Source of the DNA: Blautia sp.
GTDB lineage: Bacteria; Bacillota; Clostridia; Lachnospirales; Lachnospiraceae
NCBI GenBank assembly: GCA_029257805.1
Contig: JARIAR010000031.1
Coordinates: 1-64,000 of the forward strand
Length of the DNA stretch: 64,000 bases
Reading direction: 5' to 3'
Positions within the stretch are counted from its first letter, which is position 1. Each line of letters starts with the position of its first letter. Below, piece by piece: positions 51,751 to 59,919 of the stretch. A program made the position numbers and the translations under genes. Below the pieces are notes generated by a model, which was given only the letters and a program-made list of their open reading frames with translations, was not told the DNA's origin and did no database searches.

Positions 51751-53352
51751 ATGTTTACACCAGAAATGCTTGAGTCGATCAAAAAGGTGGAGGCTACCAG
51801 AGATGAACGTATGGGAATGGAGCCAAGACGAATGACTGCAGATGAAAAGGATGCCCTTCTGAAGGCTTTTCATCCGGACTACCGTGAAGACGGATTTGTG
51901 GAAATTAAAATCGGACCTAATAAAGGACAGAAGGTGCCTACAGAACTGGGACATCTTTTGCATTCTAATAGCCGTCTCTTGACAGAACATGTAGATTTGA
52001 GTAAAGTAGATTACGATGTAGACGTGTTAGTGATCGGAGGAGGCGGAGCCGGCGCTTCTGCTGCTATTGAAGCGCATGAGGCTGGGGCTAACGTTATGAT
52101 CGTTACAAAACTGCGTATTGGTGATGCAAATACCATGATGGCTGAGGGTGGAATACAGGCAGCAGATAAAGAAAATGATTCTCCTGTACAGCATTATCTG
52201 GATGCTTTTGGAGGTGGTCATTTTGCTGCGAGACCAGAGCTTTTAAAGAGACTTGTTATGGAAGCACCGGATGCGATCCAATGGCTGAATAAGCTGGGCG
52301 TTATGTTTGATAAAGATGCGGAAGGTAATATGGTTACGACACATGGCGGTGGTACATCCAGGAAGAGAATGCATGCATGTAAGGATTATTCCGGTGCGGA
52401 AATTATGCGTACACTTCGGGATGAAGTAATTAACCGTGGAATTCCGGTTGTAGAATTTACGTCTGCAGTAGAATTGATCAAAGATGAAAAAGGTCAGGTT
52501 GCAGGTGCGGTTCTTTTAAATATGGAAACAGAAGATTATATGGTGGCAAGAGCAAAGACGGTTATTATTGCAACAGGAGGAGCCGGTCGCCTTCATTATC
52601 AGAACTTTCCTACTTCCAATCATTACGGAGCAACAGCAGATGGCTTGATCCTTGGATATCGTGCAGGAGCGCCTCTTCTTTATCAGGATACGATTCAGTA
52701 TCATCCTACAGGAGTTGCGTATCCGGCTCAGATTTATGGGGCACTTGTAACAGAAAAAGTTCGCTCTCTTGGAGCTATGCTGGTAAATGCAGAGGGAGAA
52801 GCTTTTATGCATCCTCTTGAAACCCGGGATGTTTCCGCTGCTTCTATTATCCGCGAATGTACGGAAAGAAAAAAAGGAGTAGAGACACCTCTTGGAAGTG
52901 GAGTATGGCTGGATACACCGATGATCGAACGTCTTGGAGGAGAAGGAACCATTGAGAAACGAATTCCTGCAATGCTTCGTATGTATATGAATTATGATAT
53001 TGATATGCGTAAAGTTCCGATCCTTGTATATCCGACTCTTCATTATCAAAATGGAGGTCTGGAAATTGGAGGGGACGGATTTACAAAAGCAATTTCGAAT
53101 CTTCTTGTTGCCGGAGAAGCAGTAGGTGGAATCCATGGAAGAAATCGTCTTATGGGCAATTCTCTTCTGGATATTATTGTATTTGGCCGAAACGCCGGTA
53201 AAGCTGCTGCAGCAAGAGCAAAAGAAGTGGAACTTGGAACAATGAGCCTTTCCCATGTTGAAAAATATGCAGAAGAACTGAAAAATGCAGGGATGGAATC
53301 AGAGGATGTATCTCCGCTGCTCCTTCCGAAATATGCACGTCATGAGAGATAA
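51751..53352 (+). CDS. Fumarate reductase flavoprotein subunit
   Basis: 533 residues of the FrdA/SdhA/NadB family. The FAD loop is VLVIGGGGAGASAAIEAHEAG (about residue 90). Active-site segments are intact: MAEGG, HGGGTSRKR, HPTGVAYPAQ, LVTEKVRSLGA, LHYQNGG and GRNRLMGNSLLD. The histidine that in E. coli FrdA binds FAD covalently (RSHTVAAEGG) is replaced by Asn (ANTMMAEGG), so FAD should be non-covalent, as in soluble relatives. L-aspartate oxidase is an alternative for the fold, but the neighbouring FrdB-like and fumarase genes favour fumarate reduction. AGGAGG precedes the ATG. Confidence 0.85.
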   Translation: MFTPEMLESIKKVEATRDERMGMEPRRMTADEKDALLKAFHPDYREDGFVEIKIGPNKGQKVPTELGHLLHSNSRLLTEHVDLSKVDYDVDVLVIGGGGAGASAAIEAHEAGANVMIVTKLRIGDANTMMAEGGIQAADKENDSPVQHYLDAFGGGHFAARPELLKRLVMEAPDAIQWLNKLGVMFDKDAEGNMVTTHGGGTSRKRMHACKDYSGAEIMRTLRDEVINRGIPVVEFTSAVELIKDEKGQVAGAVLLNMETEDYMVARAKTVIIATGGAGRLHYQNFPTSNHYGATADGLILGYRAGAPLLYQDTIQYHPTGVAYPAQIYGALVTEKVRSLGAMLVNAEGEAFMHPLETRDVSAASIIRECTERKKGVETPLGSGVWLDTPMIERLGGEGTIEKRIPAMLRMYMNYDIDMRKVPILVYPTLHYQNGGLEIGGDGFTKAISNLLVAGEAVGGIHGRNRLMGNSLLDIIVFGRNAGKAAAARAKEVELGTMSLSHVEKYAEELKNAGMESEDVSPLLLPKYARHER

Positions 53353-53365
53353 GGAGATGAATACC

Positions 53366-54208
53366 ATGCGTGAAATTGAAGTAAGTAAGCTTACAGATGT
53401 GGTAGAGAAGCTTTGCATAGAGGCAAATGAACATTTGCCTGAAGATGTGAAATGTGCAATTAAAAACTGCCGTGCTTGTGAAGACGGTGAAATTGCAAAA
53501 GGAGTTCTTGATAATATTATAGAAAATTTTGAAATTGCAGATGAAGAATGTGTACCGATCTGCCAGGATACAGGAATGGCGTGTGTTTTTCTGGAAATTG
53601 GTCAGGATGTTCATTTGGTAGGCGGTAACCTTGAAGATGCTATTAATGAAGGGGTACGTCGTGGTTATGACAAGGGATATTTGAGAAAATCTGTTGTAAA
53701 GGATCCGATACGCCGTGGAAATACAGGGGACAATACCCCTGCCATGATCTATACAGAAATCGTTCCTGGAGAAAATGTAAAAGTTACAGTAGGTCCAAAA
53801 GGGTTTGGAAGTGAAAATATGAGTGCAATCCGTATGTTCAAACCTTCTGCCGGACTTCAGGGTATTAAAGATTTTATTTTGGAAACAGTAGAAACAGCCG
53901 GTCCCAATCCATGTCCACCTATGGTAGTCGGTGTTGGTATAGGCGGAACTTTTGATAAAGCGGCATTTCTTGCAAAAAAAGCTTTGATGCGTTCTCTGGA
54001 TTCTGAAAATCCGGATCCGTTTTATGCAGATCTGGAAAAGGAAATGCTGGAAAAAATCAATAAGCTTGGAATAGGACCGCAGGGATTTGGAGGAAAAACA
54101 ACAGCAATTGGTCTTAATATCGAAACACTTCCGACTCATATTGCTGGAATGCCTTGTGCGATTAATATAAATTGTCATGTAACCCGTCACAAAACGGAGG
54201 TGATCTAA
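53366..54208 (+). CDS. Fumarate hydratase class I, alpha subunit
   Basis: 280 residues, the N-terminal half of a two-subunit, oxygen-sensitive [4Fe-4S] class I fumarase (FumA/TtdA family). Cluster cysteines are seen in [11 protein letters not shown], and [15 protein letters not shown] and the [11 protein letters not shown] segment are typical. ATG 53366 is chosen because AAGGAG lies nine bases upstream; ATG 53357 overlaps it. L-tartrate dehydratase is a sister family, but the operon (malate dehydrogenase, fumarate reductase) points to malate/fumarate. Confidence 0.88.
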   Translation: MREIEVSKLTDVVEKLCIEANEHLPEDVKCAIKNCRACEDGEIAKGVLDNIIENFEIADEECVPICQDTGMACVFLEIGQDVHLVGGNLEDAINEGVRRGYDKGYLRKSVVKDPIRRGNTGDNTPAMIYTEIVPGENVKVTVGPKGFGSENMSAIRMFKPSAGLQGIKDFILETVETAGPNPCPPMVVGVGIGGTFDKAAFLAKKALMRSLDSENPDPFYADLEKEMLEKINKLGIGPQGFGGKTTAIGLNIETLPTHIAGMPCAININCHVTRHKTEVI

Positions 54209-54766
54209 ATGGAAAAACATATAACATTGCCATTAACCGAAGAATTGGCACAAACTCTTCATGCAGGTGATCGTGTTCTTCTTACAGGAACAATTTATAC
54301 CTCCAGAGATGCCGGACATAAGAGAATGTGTGAAGCACTTGAAAAAGGAGAAAAGCTTCCTTTTGATCCTATGGATGCAACCATTTATTATGTGGGACCA
54401 ACTCCTGCAAAACCGGGTCAGGTGATTGGTTCGGCCGGTCCTACAACCAGTGGTCGTATGGATGCATATGCGCCAACTATGATGTCTGTAGGCGCAAGAG
54501 GAATGATTGGAAAAGGAGCGCGTCTTCCGGAAGTTGTAGAGGCTATGAAAAAATACAGTGGAGTGTATTTCGGTGCGATTGGCGGAGCAGGAGCACTTCT
54601 TGCAAAATCCATTAAGAAAGCGGAATTAATCGCTTATGAAGACCTTGGAGCAGAAGCACTTAGAAAACTTTATGTAGAGGACATGCCGCTTGTGGTGATC
54701 ATCGACAGCAAAGGGAATAATCTGTATGAAGAAGGTCGTGCAGAATATTTAAAGAATATAAAATAA
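54209..54766 (+). CDS. Fumarate hydratase class I, beta subunit
   Basis: 185 residues, the C-terminal half of class I fumarase: GDRVLLTGTIYTSRDAGHKR at the start, GSAGPTTSGRMDAYAP in the middle and EDMPLVVIIDSKGNNLY near the end. Its ATG follows the alpha stop codon directly, with GGAGGTGA inside the alpha 3' end. It completes the route from malate to fumarate for the upstream reductase. Confidence 0.9.
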   Translation: MEKHITLPLTEELAQTLHAGDRVLLTGTIYTSRDAGHKRMCEALEKGEKLPFDPMDATIYYVGPTPAKPGQVIGSAGPTTSGRMDAYAPTMMSVGARGMIGKGARLPEVVEAMKKYSGVYFGAIGGAGALLAKSIKKAELIAYEDLGAEALRKLYVEDMPLVVIIDSKGNNLYEEGRAEYLKNIK

Positions 54767-54811
54767 AAAGAAAGAATATGGGAACCCCGGTTTCCAGAAT
54801 GGCGGAGTAAC

Positions 54812-55516
54812 ATGAAAGAAGATAAAAAAAATAGAAGACAGCATTTACATTTATGTGTTTCGGATATTCAGATGTCAGAGGCATTTGTGAATAATATGTT
54901 TCTGGCGTTTTCCGGCGGACTTCAGGATGCCTATACATATAACACAAGAGACGGAGTGTTTTCCAACGCACAGACAGGAAATGTAGTTCTTATGAGCCAG
55001 CTGATCATGTCCGGAAAATGGCGGGCGGCCCTGCACTATTTGTTTCCACTTATTGCGTTTATTGCAGGTGTGATCGTAGTGGAGGGGATTCAGGGGAAAT
55101 TCGGAAATGCGAAACGCCTGCACTGGAGACAGGGAGTTCTGTTGACAGAGATCCTAATATTATTTGGTGTGGGATTTATTCCATATAAATGGAATATTAT
55201 AGCGACTGTTCTTGTATCTTTTTCCTGTGCCATGCAGGTGCAGGCATTCCGTAAGGTAAGAGGGTATGCCTATGCAAGCACGATGTGTATTGGCAATATA
55301 CGAAGTGGAACAGAAGCGTTATCTGCTTATTTCAGGGAAAAAAATCCGGAACTGTTAAAAAAAGCAGGATATTATTTTGGAATTATACTGTTTTTTGCAA
55401 TAGGAGCCGGAATTGGCGGAAATCTTTCGATAAAATATGGGATTTCTGTTATTTGGATATGTTGTGTGTGCCTTTTTATAAGTTTTTGTCTGATGTTTGT
55501 GGAAAAAGTAGAATGA
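54812..55516 (+). CDS. YoaK/DUF1275 family membrane protein
   Basis: 234 residues with about six membrane helices. The family marks are FSGGLQDAYTYNTRDGVFSNAQTGN near the start and YAYASTMCIGNIRSGTEAL later. DUF1275 proteins have no proven function. It lies 45 bases after the fumarase beta gene in the same direction and no terminator was seen between them, so it may be the last gene of that transcript. Confidence 0.8.
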   Translation: MKEDKKNRRQHLHLCVSDIQMSEAFVNNMFLAFSGGLQDAYTYNTRDGVFSNAQTGNVVLMSQLIMSGKWRAALHYLFPLIAFIAGVIVVEGIQGKFGNAKRLHWRQGVLLTEILILFGVGFIPYKWNIIATVLVSFSCAMQVQAFRKVRGYAYASTMCIGNIRSGTEALSAYFREKNPELLKKAGYYFGIILFFAIGAGIGGNLSIKYGISVIWICCVCLFISFCLMFVEKVE

Positions 55517-55522
55517 CGATAC

Positions 55523-55551
55523 TTGACAAAGCATTGACAGAATGATATAGT
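55523..55551 (+). promoter_or_regulatory. Promoter of the cobalamin-riboswitch transcript
   Basis: TTGACA (55523-55528) and TATAGT (55546-55551) with a 17-bp spacer. A second TTGACA at 55534-55539 is offset by 11 bases and could pair with TATAAT at 55560-55565 only with a long 20-bp spacer. It starts inside the region directly after the YoaK-family stop. Confidence 0.7.
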
Positions 55552-55577
55552 GACAATAGTATAATTCCATAGTGAAC

Positions 55578-55838
55578 GTATTAAGTGCTGTTTGCAAAAT
55601 GCAGACAGAAGAGGGAATCAGGTGAGAAACCTGAGCGATCCGGTCACTGTAACAGAGGAGTGAGTCTCGCAAAAATCCATTGTGCATAGCATGAGAAGGA
55701 GAGATAAACGAAGATTCTGGAGCCAGGAAACCTGCTTAATATGGCAAGGTTAAACTTCCGTGTAAAGTGTAACGACCAATTTCAGGGATTCCGCAGCCCT
55801 GAAACGTTGTCCGCTTTTTCGAGAGCGGGCATTTTTTA
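55578..55838 (+). promoter_or_regulatory. Cobalamin (B12) riboswitch with terminator
   Basis: The order of conserved blocks fits the adenosylcobalamin aptamer: GGGAA at about 55614, GGTGAGAAACC (55621-55631), CGGTCACTGTAA (from about 55641) and the B12 box AGCCAGGAAACCTGC (55721-55735). A P13-like stem TTTCAGGG/CCCTGAAA (55780-55787, 55797-55804) follows. An intrinsic terminator comes next (GTCCGCT at 55809-55815, AGCGGGC at 55824-55830, ATTTTTT). High B12 should stop transcription before the downstream cysteine-rich small-domain gene. Confidence 0.9.
55809..55837 (+). terminator. Riboswitch expression-platform terminator
   Basis: GTCCGCT/AGCGGGC stem (one G-T pair), loop TTTTCGAG, then TTTTTT. 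Part of the cobalamin riboswitch. Confidence 0.75.
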
Positions 55839-55882
55839 TGGAATCCGCCTGTTCATATGAATTATACATGATTAAATGGCAG

Positions 55883-55958
55883 GCGATACTGCTTCGGATA
55901 CATCCGTTCCCTCCGCGCACTCATGAATGGAATGTTTTCTACACCGAAGTAGCATCGC
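55883..55958. repeat. Long imperfect inverted repeat between the riboswitch and its gene
   Basis: Arms GCGATACTGCTTCGG (55883-55897) and CCGAAGTAGCATCGC (55944-55958) pair with two mismatches. The loop contains further partial pairing (CATCCGTTC with GAATGGAATG). CCCTCTTTTTATA follows the right arm. It may be a second terminator or an interspersed palindromic repeat element. Only one copy was seen in this window. Confidence 0.6.
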
Positions 55959-56033
55959 TCCCTCTTTTTATACGGGAAATTTAAAGACCGGAACAGAAAC
56001 AGATGGGCGTATGTGTTGGAATAGGAGGATATA

Positions 56034-56321
56034 ATGGAAAAACCATATTGGGAAGATAAAGAATTTTCTTTTTTTAGTCATAAAAAATGTGAATATTTTC
56101 CGTGCCACAAAGGAGCAAATCCTGAGGAATTTAATTGTCTTTTCTGCTATTGTCCGCTTTATGCACTGGGGAAAGACTGTGGAGGAAATTTTACTTATAC
56201 AGAACAGGGGTATAAAGATTGTACCAATTGCCTTGTTCCTCATAAAAAGAACAACTATGGATATATAACAGGAAAATATCAGGAGCTTGCAGCTCGAATT
56301 GCGAAAATGGATGAAAAATAA
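56034..56321 (+). CDS. Cysteine-rich small domain protein (cobalamin-linked family)
   Basis: 95 residues. Eight cysteines occur in ordered pairs and triplets (KCEYFPC, NCLFCYCPLYALGKDC, DCTNCLVPH), matching the cysteine-rich small domain (PF04071), which is often found near or fused to cobalamin-biosynthesis proteins. The cobalamin riboswitch upstream supports a role in B12 metabolism or uptake. Its chemistry is unknown; metal or Fe-S binding is likely. GGAGG precedes the ATG. It is the only gene on the riboswitch transcript before a strong terminator. Confidence 0.85.
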   Translation: MEKPYWEDKEFSFFSHKKCEYFPCHKGANPEEFNCLFCYCPLYALGKDCGGNFTYTEQGYKDCTNCLVPHKKNNYGYITGKYQELAARIAKMDEK

Positions 56322-56358
56322 AAGGTGCTGTCCGAAAAAGAAGGACAGCACCTTTTTT
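56321..56358. terminator. Terminator after the cysteine-rich small-domain gene
   Basis: AAAGGTGCTGTCC pairs with GGACAGCACCTTT around GAAAAAGAA, ending in TTTTTT. It can also serve the converging PHP phosphatase gene. Confidence 0.9.
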
Positions 56359-56364
56359 GCGCAA

Positions 56365-57078
56365 TTATCGTGTTTGTAAGAATACCCGTAATTTAGGGAG
56401 CTGGTTGTTCAGAATCAGCTCTTCGGGGAAACATTCCTGATGGACAAAGTCTGCGGCATAAGTAAAATCTCCGATGTGTTCGCTTCCGTGACTGTCGCTG
56501 GATAAAAGAATAGGAACCTGATGTTTGCGTGCACAGCGAAGAATTTCACGGTTATTTGCTTGTGTGTCCCCTCGATAACCGTAGGGGGCAAGGGAAGCTT
56601 CGTTGATTTCAAAGGCAACCCCGTTTTCTTTTGCACACAAAGCAAGGGCTTCATAGTTTGCTGGAAAATTGGGATTGTCACAGTGCCCTAAAATTTTGAC
56701 AGAAGGATGTTTCATCGCATTTATGTAGGCGGTGGTATTGTTTTCTATGGTATCGGAAGTATAATTTTGAGCATGCATACTTACAATCGCATAGTCGAGT
56801 TTTGAAAGAAGTTCTTCATCCAGATCGATAGCGCCATTGTGATCGAGAATGTTTAATTCAATGCCATAAAAAAGTTCCACATCAAATCGTTTTCTGGGAG
56901 AAAAAGTAAGGCTTCTAAAGTAAGAAGGAGTTCCGGCAGCAAGCGTTGCCGGACCATGGTCTGTAATGCCCAGAAGTTTAAGACCTTTGACGGAGGCTGC
57001 CTTTGCCATATCTGAAATGGTGCAGGTTGTTCCATGACCGCTTGCGATGGAATGCGTGTGCATATCTGAAAGATACAT
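56365..57078 (-). CDS. PHP-domain phosphatase/phosphoesterase
   Basis: 237 residues from the ATG at 57078 (AAGGCGGG upstream). An upstream in-frame start would add 49 residues without a ribosome binding site or family similarity. Metal ligands of the PHP fold are visible: DMHTHSIASGHG, GITDHGPA, YGIELNILD, VSMHAQNY, ILGHCDNP and SSDSHGSEHIG. The closest type is YcdX/histidinol-phosphatase-like trinuclear metal phosphatases. The substrate is not known; it is a single gene with no histidine-pathway neighbour. Confidence 0.86.
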   Translation of the reverse strand: MYLSDMHTHSIASGHGTTCTISDMAKAASVKGLKLLGITDHGPATLAAGTPSYFRSLTFSPRKRFDVELFYGIELNILDHNGAIDLDEELLSKLDYAIVSMHAQNYTSDTIENNTTAYINAMKHPSVKILGHCDNPNFPANYEALALCAKENGVAFEINEASLAPYGYRGDTQANNREILRCARKHQVPILLSSDSHGSEHIGDFTYAADFVHQECFPEELILNNQLPKLRVFLQTR

Positions 57079-57255
57079 GTTGTATCCCGCCTTTCTGAAT
57101 AACCGATTTATTTGAGAAAAAATCTTAATTTCAGTATGACAGAGAGAAAAAATCTTGTCAATAACAAAAAAACGATTTTTATAAAAAACAAATAAAAACC
57201 ACATATAAAACCCTAGGAAATCCACACAAATAAAAAAAGGAGATGTTGGATTTCG

Positions 57256-57284
57256 TTGACATATATAAGCGGCTACGGTATAAT
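57256..57284 (+). promoter_or_regulatory. Consensus promoter of the microcompartment operon
   Basis: TTGACA (57256-57261) and TATAAT (57279-57284) are 17 bp apart, a perfect consensus. The start site should be near 57291, giving a leader of about 95 bases. Confidence 0.85.
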
Positions 57285-57296
57285 AATAGCATATGG

Positions 57297-57371
57297 CATG
57301 AACCGAAAAAATAAGAAAAAGCCGCCCTGGGAGCGCGGAGAAAGAGCTGCTTTTTAAATAGAACGGTCATG
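57297..57371 (+). promoter_or_regulatory. Structured leader ahead of the glycyl-radical enzyme gene
   Basis: Outer pairing CATGaACCG (57297-57305) with CGGTCATG (57364-57371) encloses a second stem, AAAAAGCCGC (57316-57325) with GCTGCTTTTT (57346-57355), one mismatch, ending in five T. The inner part resembles an intrinsic terminator placed between a perfect promoter and the gene, so an attenuation or antitermination control is possible. Confidence 0.45.
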
Positions 57372-57384
57372 AGAAAGGAGTAAC

Positions 57385-59910
57385 ATGGAAAAATTTCATA
57401 CATCCGATATTCCCAAAACTGACAGAATCACCAGAATGATCGAACGTTTATATGAAAACATGCCGGTTATTGAATCTGCCAGGGCAAGATTGCTTACGGA
57501 ATCTTATAAGGAAACAGAGAGTGAGCCGATCATTACTCGCAGAGCAAAGGCTTTTGCACACATACTTCGGAATATTCCCATAGTGATTCGTGAGGAAGAG
57601 TTGATCGTGGGCAGTTCTACACTGGCTCCCAGAAGCTGTCAGACATACCCGGAATTTTCTTTTCAGTGGCTGGAGGATGAGCTGGATACGGTAGAGACAA
57701 GAAGCGCAGATCCTTTTTACATTGCAGAGGAAACAAAGGCGGAACTGAGAGAGATACATAAATACTGGAAAGGGAAAACAACAAGTGAACTTGCGCTTTC
57801 CTATATGGCGCCGGAGGCAATACGGGCTATAGATCACAACATCTTCACACCTGGAAACTATTTTTATAATGGAGTAGGCCATGTGACGGTAAAGTATGAA
57901 GAAGTTCTTGCGATTGGATACGAAGGTATTATGGAAAAAGCGCAGAAAGAACTTGAAAACTGCAGTGTCGGAGATGGAGATTATGCAGAAAGATCTCATT
58001 TTCTTAATGCAGTAATCCTAAGTTGCCAGGCAGTTATGGAATATGCACAGCGCTATAGTGTGCTGGCAAGAGAAATGGCAGAACAATGCAGCGATGCTGC
58101 AAGGCGGGAAGAACTGCTTGAAATATCAAGAAACTGCAGCCGGGTTCCTGCAAAAGGTGCAGAAACATTTTATGAGGCTTGTCAGTCCTTTTGGTTTGTA
58201 CAGCAGCTGATCCAGCTGGAATCAAGCGGACATTCAATTTCTCCTGGACGATTTGATCAGTATATGTATCCATATTATAAGAAGGATATTGAACGTGGCG
58301 CGATTACCAGGGAGTTTGCTCAGGAACTTATGGATTGTATCTGGGTGAAATTAAATGATCTGAATAAATGCCGGGATTGCGCATCCGCAGAAGGATTTGC
58401 AGGATATAGTCTTTTTCAGAATCTTATTGCGGGAGGACAGAATAAAAACGGAGAAGATGTGACAAATGATCTGTCGTTTATGTGTATTCAGGCTTCTATG
58501 CATGTGCGTCTGCCGCAGCCATCTCTTTCAGTGAGAGTATGGAACGGATCTCCTCATGAGTTTTTGATCAAAGCAGCCGAACTGACAAGAACCGGAATCG
58601 GACTTCCGGCTTATTACAATGATGAAGTGATCATTCCGGCGCTTCAGAATCGCGGACTGAGTCTGGAGGATGCCCGGGAATATAATATCATTGGTTGTGT
58701 AGAACCGCAGAAAGCGGGAAAAACAGAGGGATGGCATGATGCTGCATTCTTTAATATGTGCCGTCCGCTGGAACTTGTATTTTCCAATGGAAAAGACCAG
58801 GGAGAGATGGTGGGGATTCCTACAGGTGATGTCACGAAAATGACATCTTTTGAGGAATTTTACGATGCATATAAGAAACAGATGGAATACTGTATTTCTC
58901 TTCTGGTCAATGCAGATAATGCTATTGACGTAGCTCATGCAAAACGTTGTCCGCTTCCGTTTTTATCATGTATGGTAGATGACTGCCTGAAACGTGGAAA
59001 GTCCGTGCAGGAAGGGGGCGCTGTTTATAACTTTACAGGTCCTCAGGGATTCGGAATTGCGAATATGGCGGATTCTCTTTTTGCAGTGAGAAAACTTGTA
59101 TACGAAGAGAAAAAAGTCACTATGCAGGAAATGAAAGAAGCTCTTGTATGGAACTTTGGAAAAGGCCTGGATGAGCAATCCGTGAAAGAAATGGCGGCTG
59201 CAATTTTAAAAGAAATGCAGGCAGCTGGTAAGAAGATAGAGGAAGACACAGTTTCTTCTATATTAAATGTAGTTATGAACACACATCCGGACGAACAAAA
59301 GATGAGACGATATGAGGAAATTCATAAGATGATCGATGAAGTTCCTAAATTTGGAAATGATATTCCGGAAGTTGATTATTTTGCAAGAGATGTAGCTTAT
59401 ACATATACAAGACCGCTTCAGAATTATCGTAACCCAAGAGGTGGACAATTCCAGGCAGGACTTTATCCTGTATCTGCAAATGTGCCTCTGGGAGGTCAGA
59501 CAGGGGCAACGCCGGATGGTCGTTACGCACATACACCGGTTGCAGATGGTGTATCTCCGTCAGCAGGAAAAGACGTAAAAGGACCAACCGCAGCGGCGAC
59601 TTCTGTTTCACGTCTGGATCATTTTATTGTGTCAAACGGAACATTGTTCAATCAGAAGTTCCATCCTTCTGCTTTGTCAGGAAGAGAAGGGCTTGAAAAA
59701 TTTGTTGCTCTGATCCGTTCGTATTTTGATCAGAAGGGAATGCATATGCAGTTTAATGTTGTTGATCGACAGACACTTCTGGATGCTCAGAAAAATCCTG
59801 AGAAATACAAACATCTTGTTGTTCGTGTTGCGGGATACAGTGCATTGTTTACAACACTTTCACGTTCTCTTCAGGATGACATTATCCGTCGGACGGAACA
59901 GGGGTTCTAG
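57385..59910 (+). CDS. Glycyl-radical diol dehydratase (B12-independent propanediol/glycerol dehydratase)
   Basis: 841 residues. The radical glycine is Gly817 in VRVAGYSA. Active-site residues match those of the Clostridium butyricum B12-independent glycerol dehydratase with small offsets: Cys438 and Glu440 in GCVEPQ, His166 in GVGHV, His283 in SGHSISPGRF and Asp452 in EGWHD. This favours dehydration of 1,2-propanediol (or glycerol) to propionaldehyde and disfavours choline lyase, which uses other residues. With the aldolase and aldehyde dehydrogenase downstream, 1,2-propanediol from fucose or rhamnose is the expected substrate. No N-terminal encapsulation extension is present. GAAAGGAG precedes the ATG. 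Confidence 0.9.
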   Translation: MEKFHTSDIPKTDRITRMIERLYENMPVIESARARLLTESYKETESEPIITRRAKAFAHILRNIPIVIREEELIVGSSTLAPRSCQTYPEFSFQWLEDELDTVETRSADPFYIAEETKAELREIHKYWKGKTTSELALSYMAPEAIRAIDHNIFTPGNYFYNGVGHVTVKYEEVLAIGYEGIMEKAQKELENCSVGDGDYAERSHFLNAVILSCQAVMEYAQRYSVLAREMAEQCSDAARREELLEISRNCSRVPAKGAETFYEACQSFWFVQQLIQLESSGHSISPGRFDQYMYPYYKKDIERGAITREFAQELMDCIWVKLNDLNKCRDCASAEGFAGYSLFQNLIAGGQNKNGEDVTNDLSFMCIQASMHVRLPQPSLSVRVWNGSPHEFLIKAAELTRTGIGLPAYYNDEVIIPALQNRGLSLEDAREYNIIGCVEPQKAGKTEGWHDAAFFNMCRPLELVFSNGKDQGEMVGIPTGDVTKMTSFEEFYDAYKKQMEYCISLLVNADNAIDVAHAKRCPLPFLSCMVDDCLKRGKSVQEGGAVYNFTGPQGFGIANMADSLFAVRKLVYEEKKVTMQEMKEALVWNFGKGLDEQSVKEMAAAILKEMQAAGKKIEEDTVSSILNVVMNTHPDEQKMRRYEEIHKMIDEVPKFGNDIPEVDYFARDVAYTYTRPLQNYRNPRGGQFQAGLYPVSANVPLGGQTGATPDGRYAHTPVADGVSPSAGKDVKGPTAAATSVSRLDHFIVSNGTLFNQKFHPSALSGREGLEKFVALIRSYFDQKGMHMQFNVVDRQTLLDAQKNPEKYKHLVVRVAGYSALFTTLSRSLQDDIIRRTEQGF

Positions 59911-59919
59911 GAGAAAATA

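Noticed and set aside
51751-53352. L-aspartate oxidase (NadB) as identity of the flavoprotein
   Set aside because: No NadA or NadC gene is near, and a FrdB-like iron-sulfur subunit gene directly precedes it, with fumarase genes after it.
53174-54220. Long open frame on the minus strand opposite the fumarase alpha gene (348 codons)
   Set aside because: It is a mirror of the coding strand, rich in Cys, Phe, His and Ile without any domain, has no ribosome binding site, and the plus strand carries a clear fumarase subunit with intact motifs.
57385-59910. Choline trimethylamine-lyase (CutC) as identity of the glycyl-radical enzyme
   Set aside because: The two active-site histidines and the Asp of the glycerol/propanediol dehydratases are present in the right places, and an aldolase of the fuculose-phosphate type accompanies it.
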